Shown: positions 61,028-64,000 of the stretch, piece by piece
Numbering within the stretch: the stretch's first letter is position 1
Layout: every line of letters begins with the position of its first letter
NCBI GenBank assembly: GCA_973895155.1
Contig: OZ316895.1
Span: 13,206,001-13,270,000 of the forward strand
DNA length: 64,000 nucleotides
Reading direction: 5' to 3'
DNA from: Marsupella aquatica
Lineage: Eukaryota; Marchantiophyta
The notes under the pieces: model-generated
Told to the model about the DNA's origin: nothing
What the model saw: the letters and a program-made list of their open reading frames with translations, nothing else
The model's database searches: none
Translations under genes and position numbers: made by a program

Positions 61028-61320
61028 AAGTGCAGGGTCTTGGGACTACGCCACAACAGAACTTATCCATAGACTGCCCTGTGTTATAAATTGTGTCTAG
61101 TGCCGGCAAGTGCAGGCTCCTGGGACTACACCACAAGCCCGCACTTATCCATGGAATGAACTATGTTATAAAACTGTGTCTATGTTATAACCACAAACCT
61201 GCACTTATCCAATAGAAGGTACTATGTTTTAAATGCACGAGATATATGTGTTTCTCTTACAGTGAACTTTGTCTAAGTACGTTCCGGGACAACCGCACAA
61301 GCCTGCACTAAGCTATAAAT
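61028..61320. repeat. imperfect tandem array with AAGTGCAGG and GCACTTATCC motifs
   Basis: Units begin near 61028 and 61108 with AAGTGCAGG. They continue GGGACTAC(G/A)CCACAA, then ACTTATCCAT, then a GTTATAAA-like ending. Degenerate partial units follow to 61320. GCACTTAT words continue to about 61700. Confidence 0.7.
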
Positions 61321-61329
61321 ACATGAGAT

Positions 61330-64000
61330 ATGGGCATGGTTTGCAGAGTCTAATAAGTGCATGGGAAGTCATTTATCCAATTAAGTGTTGTGTTGTCAGG
61401 TTACACACATTGGACTTCTCATACCCCAAGCCCTCATATAGCATGATTGGATAAGTGCATGAAATTACTTTAAGCAGTTGTTTGCTGCACTTATGAATAA
61501 GTGTTTCTCATGTCTTGCATTGCAGTAATTGATAAATGCATGTGTACACTTGTAGAGAAATGCACTTATGCATATGTCTTTTAGTTCCCACATATGGTTG
61601 TTTAGTGGGGATGGACCTGCACTTATGCAAACTGCATTTTTGGTGCATTTGAAAAGGAAATTGTTGAAATATTAGGGGACTCCATGGATGGTCTGCACTT
61701 ATCCACGCTGAACTTAGACACGATTAACTGTAGTTAGGCTTTCATTGGGTGGGATGCACCCAGTATTTTGTGATCAACCTGCAGACTTGACCATGACTCT
61801 TGCCAAATCATCTGTAGCCATGGCCATCCAGGTTTCAAGCAATAGCACAATCCACTCTGTGACATAGATTAACCTGAGTTGGCTCATGTACCACTAGCCC
61901 CAACAAGCCAATTCTAACAGTCAAGAGGCAAGTGTTGGTGCACCTATGGCCTGGGCTTGACTTTATCATGGGCCGGTGGGGACTGAAGAAGGCATAAACA
62001 TTAAAATCCCGCTAAAACTTGTCCCGGCCTGGCATCCCACGCAATTGGTGGGCACTCCAAATGAGTGAGTAGTGAGGTGAGTGATTAGTTTAAGATTCTC
62101 TGGCACTGTGTACCTGGCCTCAATTCCCACACGAAACACTATTTGAGGGGGGATCAAGCGCTTGCATCACAAAGGCACTTTGACATATTGTCCCATTTTC
62201 AATGGCAGGTGGACCATCCAAGCTGCAATGAAGCTGTTTCAGGACATTCCAAAGATATGGTGGAGGAGTTCCCTGCATGCTCATGCACACCAATATGGTG
62301 TGAGGAGAGTGAAAAGTGTCAGGACCGGAGAACATCTGGGCATAGTAGGGATTCAAATTTAACTTTTCATGGCCCAAATCCTTAAATTCCTCACCGACCT
62401 GGGTATTTACAGGGCAACAGTAATGGGATTGCTCTAATTGTGAAGCTGGCAAAATTTTGAATCCGTGAGAATAGTGTTAGCAACTCACAGTTCTATGGGG
62501 CATGACCTACTCTGTACAGTGGAGTCATAGGTCATTAATAACAAAAAATTTGATATTTAGACTATGCTTGTGAATAGGGGCAGAGACAGGGAGAGTCCTT
62601 CCTATGCACACGCACAGGTATTCAAGCTAGTTAAAAGTAAATAGCTATTCATTAAAACCTTCAGAAGTTTTTATCAAAGTAACTTGTCCTTCCCAAATTA
62701 TGTGACTCCCCAGTGCAAAGTGCCTCATTTCTGGGCTTTTGCTGGAAAGAGATAACAGTAGCAATGATTCGCTTCAGAGTAATGCTCTACTTACACGTGA
62801 TGCACTGTCACAAAGATAAGAGTACAGGGCATGGGGGAAATGGATGATTGGCAAGTTACTTATAATAAGGGCCTACAATAATTCTAGTTTTGAATAGCAA
62901 ATCTTGGTCCACTATTCAAGTACCAAGGCTCTGGGGAGAAAACAGTACCATTTTTGGAAGTGAATTGCATGGTGAATTTGGCTTGATATACAGAATACCT
63001 ATAATCCAGAAGGTAGGACATCACTGAGTCAGCAGTTATTTTGTTGACTTCATGAAAGCAAGACTGAGGAAGGCATAAATTGAGGACATGAAACATGCGT
63101 GGCTCACTGGGGATTTTCTCTGCTTAAATGATCGACACATACATTCACTCGTACCCACTCAACTACCCTAAATGCAGTTATAACCGAAAATTTTGCCCTC
63201 CACCTTTGACACAATCATCTTTTTAATGGAGCCTTCCTTTCAAGGGCACTTGTTTTTTTCAGGTACTTTTTCTAGTTTTCATAGGATGATTGATTGAGAG
63301 CTGTCCTCCTGGATGTTCTCCATTCAGTGCCCTAGCAAAATGGGCACTGCCTGGCAAAAGCTAGTTTTTTGTGCATGTGCGAGCCCACCTAAGTACTTAG
63401 AATCATGGCAAAAATAAACTCATATGAGTGACTGATACCTGATATGAGGGCAATGGAGACATGGCAGGAATACTCTGGTAAGAATGAACAGAATCCCCCC
63501 CCCCCACAACAACACGTTATGGTCAATTGGGTTCCGTGGATGGCAAAAGCTGTTTTGAGGGAAATCCAGCAATTTTCATATTTAAGCAGCAGAGTTTGCC
63601 ATTCTTTCCGCAGACGCATGGAATTCTTTGAAAGCCAAGCAAATGCCAGAGGGTGACATACTGTGTTGCCTAGCAAGATTCTGTTGCTACACGAGTTAAG
63701 TGGATGCTCCAAAAGGGAAATAGGGGCACTCCACTAAAGGGTGGAGGTGTAGACCTATCCACAAAAGTTTGACTGTGTAAGTGCAAGTTTTACAAAAAGT
63801 TTGTAATAAAATCCTATCCGTAAACTTGCCTAACCATGCATGACGGGTGGGTCTTTCTTGACAATAAGTGGCAGGACATGACCAAAGCAAAACATGTGCA
63901 TGAAAAACGTTTTTGGCAACTTGATAGATGTATAAAAGTGTTCCAACACAAGCACCAATACATACTAAGTCATGGGTTTACGTAAAGCTCTAGCACCCCC
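61330..64000. other. intergenic sequence, no gene supported
   Basis: Short frames without domains. A run of about 10 C lies at 63497-63506. Nothing else distinct. Confidence 0.35.

Overview
The window is nuclear DNA of a land plant: a few intron-bearing genes separated by long, mostly AT-rich stretches full of retrotransposons, small inverted-repeat elements and short tandem arrays. A bryophyte (moss-like) source is the best guess. The hydroxycinnamoyltransferase carries a very long Asn/Gly/His-rich loop of the kind reported for bryophyte HCTs, and the TCP factor is a basal-looking class I type. A lycophyte or other early-diverging plant is not excluded.

Four protein-coding genes can be supported. 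(1) A class I TCP transcription factor at 1669-3441 (+), one coding exon, polyglutamine-rich. (2) A seven-exon gene on the minus strand, 27726-23625, encoding a probable plastid-targeted, membrane-anchored protein with a class I SAM-methyltransferase-like domain. Every exon is short, so it is only visible by joining splice sites by hand. (3) A six-exon gene at 39224-41393 (+) encoding a CCDC115/VMA22-like V-ATPase assembly factor. (4) A two-coding-exon HCT-type BAHD acyltransferase at 58986-56890 (-), acting in the phenolic-ester pathway that feeds lignin- or cuticle-type polymers. The four genes have unrelated jobs and I see no functional cluster.

The space between genes is a record of mobile DNA. 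At 28.7-35.7 kb there is a nest. An inverted-repeat (fold-back) element was entered by a Ty1/copia retrotransposon with two LTRs, an initiator-Met primer-binding site and a 5-bp target duplication. That copia was itself entered by a 434-bp GC-rich inverted-repeat element in its leader and by a ~300-bp insertion inside reverse transcriptase. A decayed LINE lies at 47.6-50.4 kb and carries an 81-bp in-frame tandem duplication. A decayed retroelement 3' part lies at 17.3-18.0 kb, and its tail recurs at 50.7 kb. Another copia-like LTR relic lies near 45.3-45.7 kb, and a pair of LTR-like repeats at 43.2-45.0 kb. A 129-bp Mutator-type MITE at 52757-52885 has a perfect 9-bp target duplication, and its pre-insertion site is preserved in a neighbouring tandem copy.

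Tandem arrays lie at 10.7-11.1, 15.5-16.0, 37.5-38.6, 46.0-47.3, 52.5-53.2, 54.6-55.1, 55.7 and 61.0-61.3 kb. I found no tRNA, rRNA, CRISPR array or bacterial-type operon. No clearly new biological system is evident. The items most worth following up are the divergent methyltransferase-like gene, the HCT loop, the nested insertions and the MITE with its internal control.
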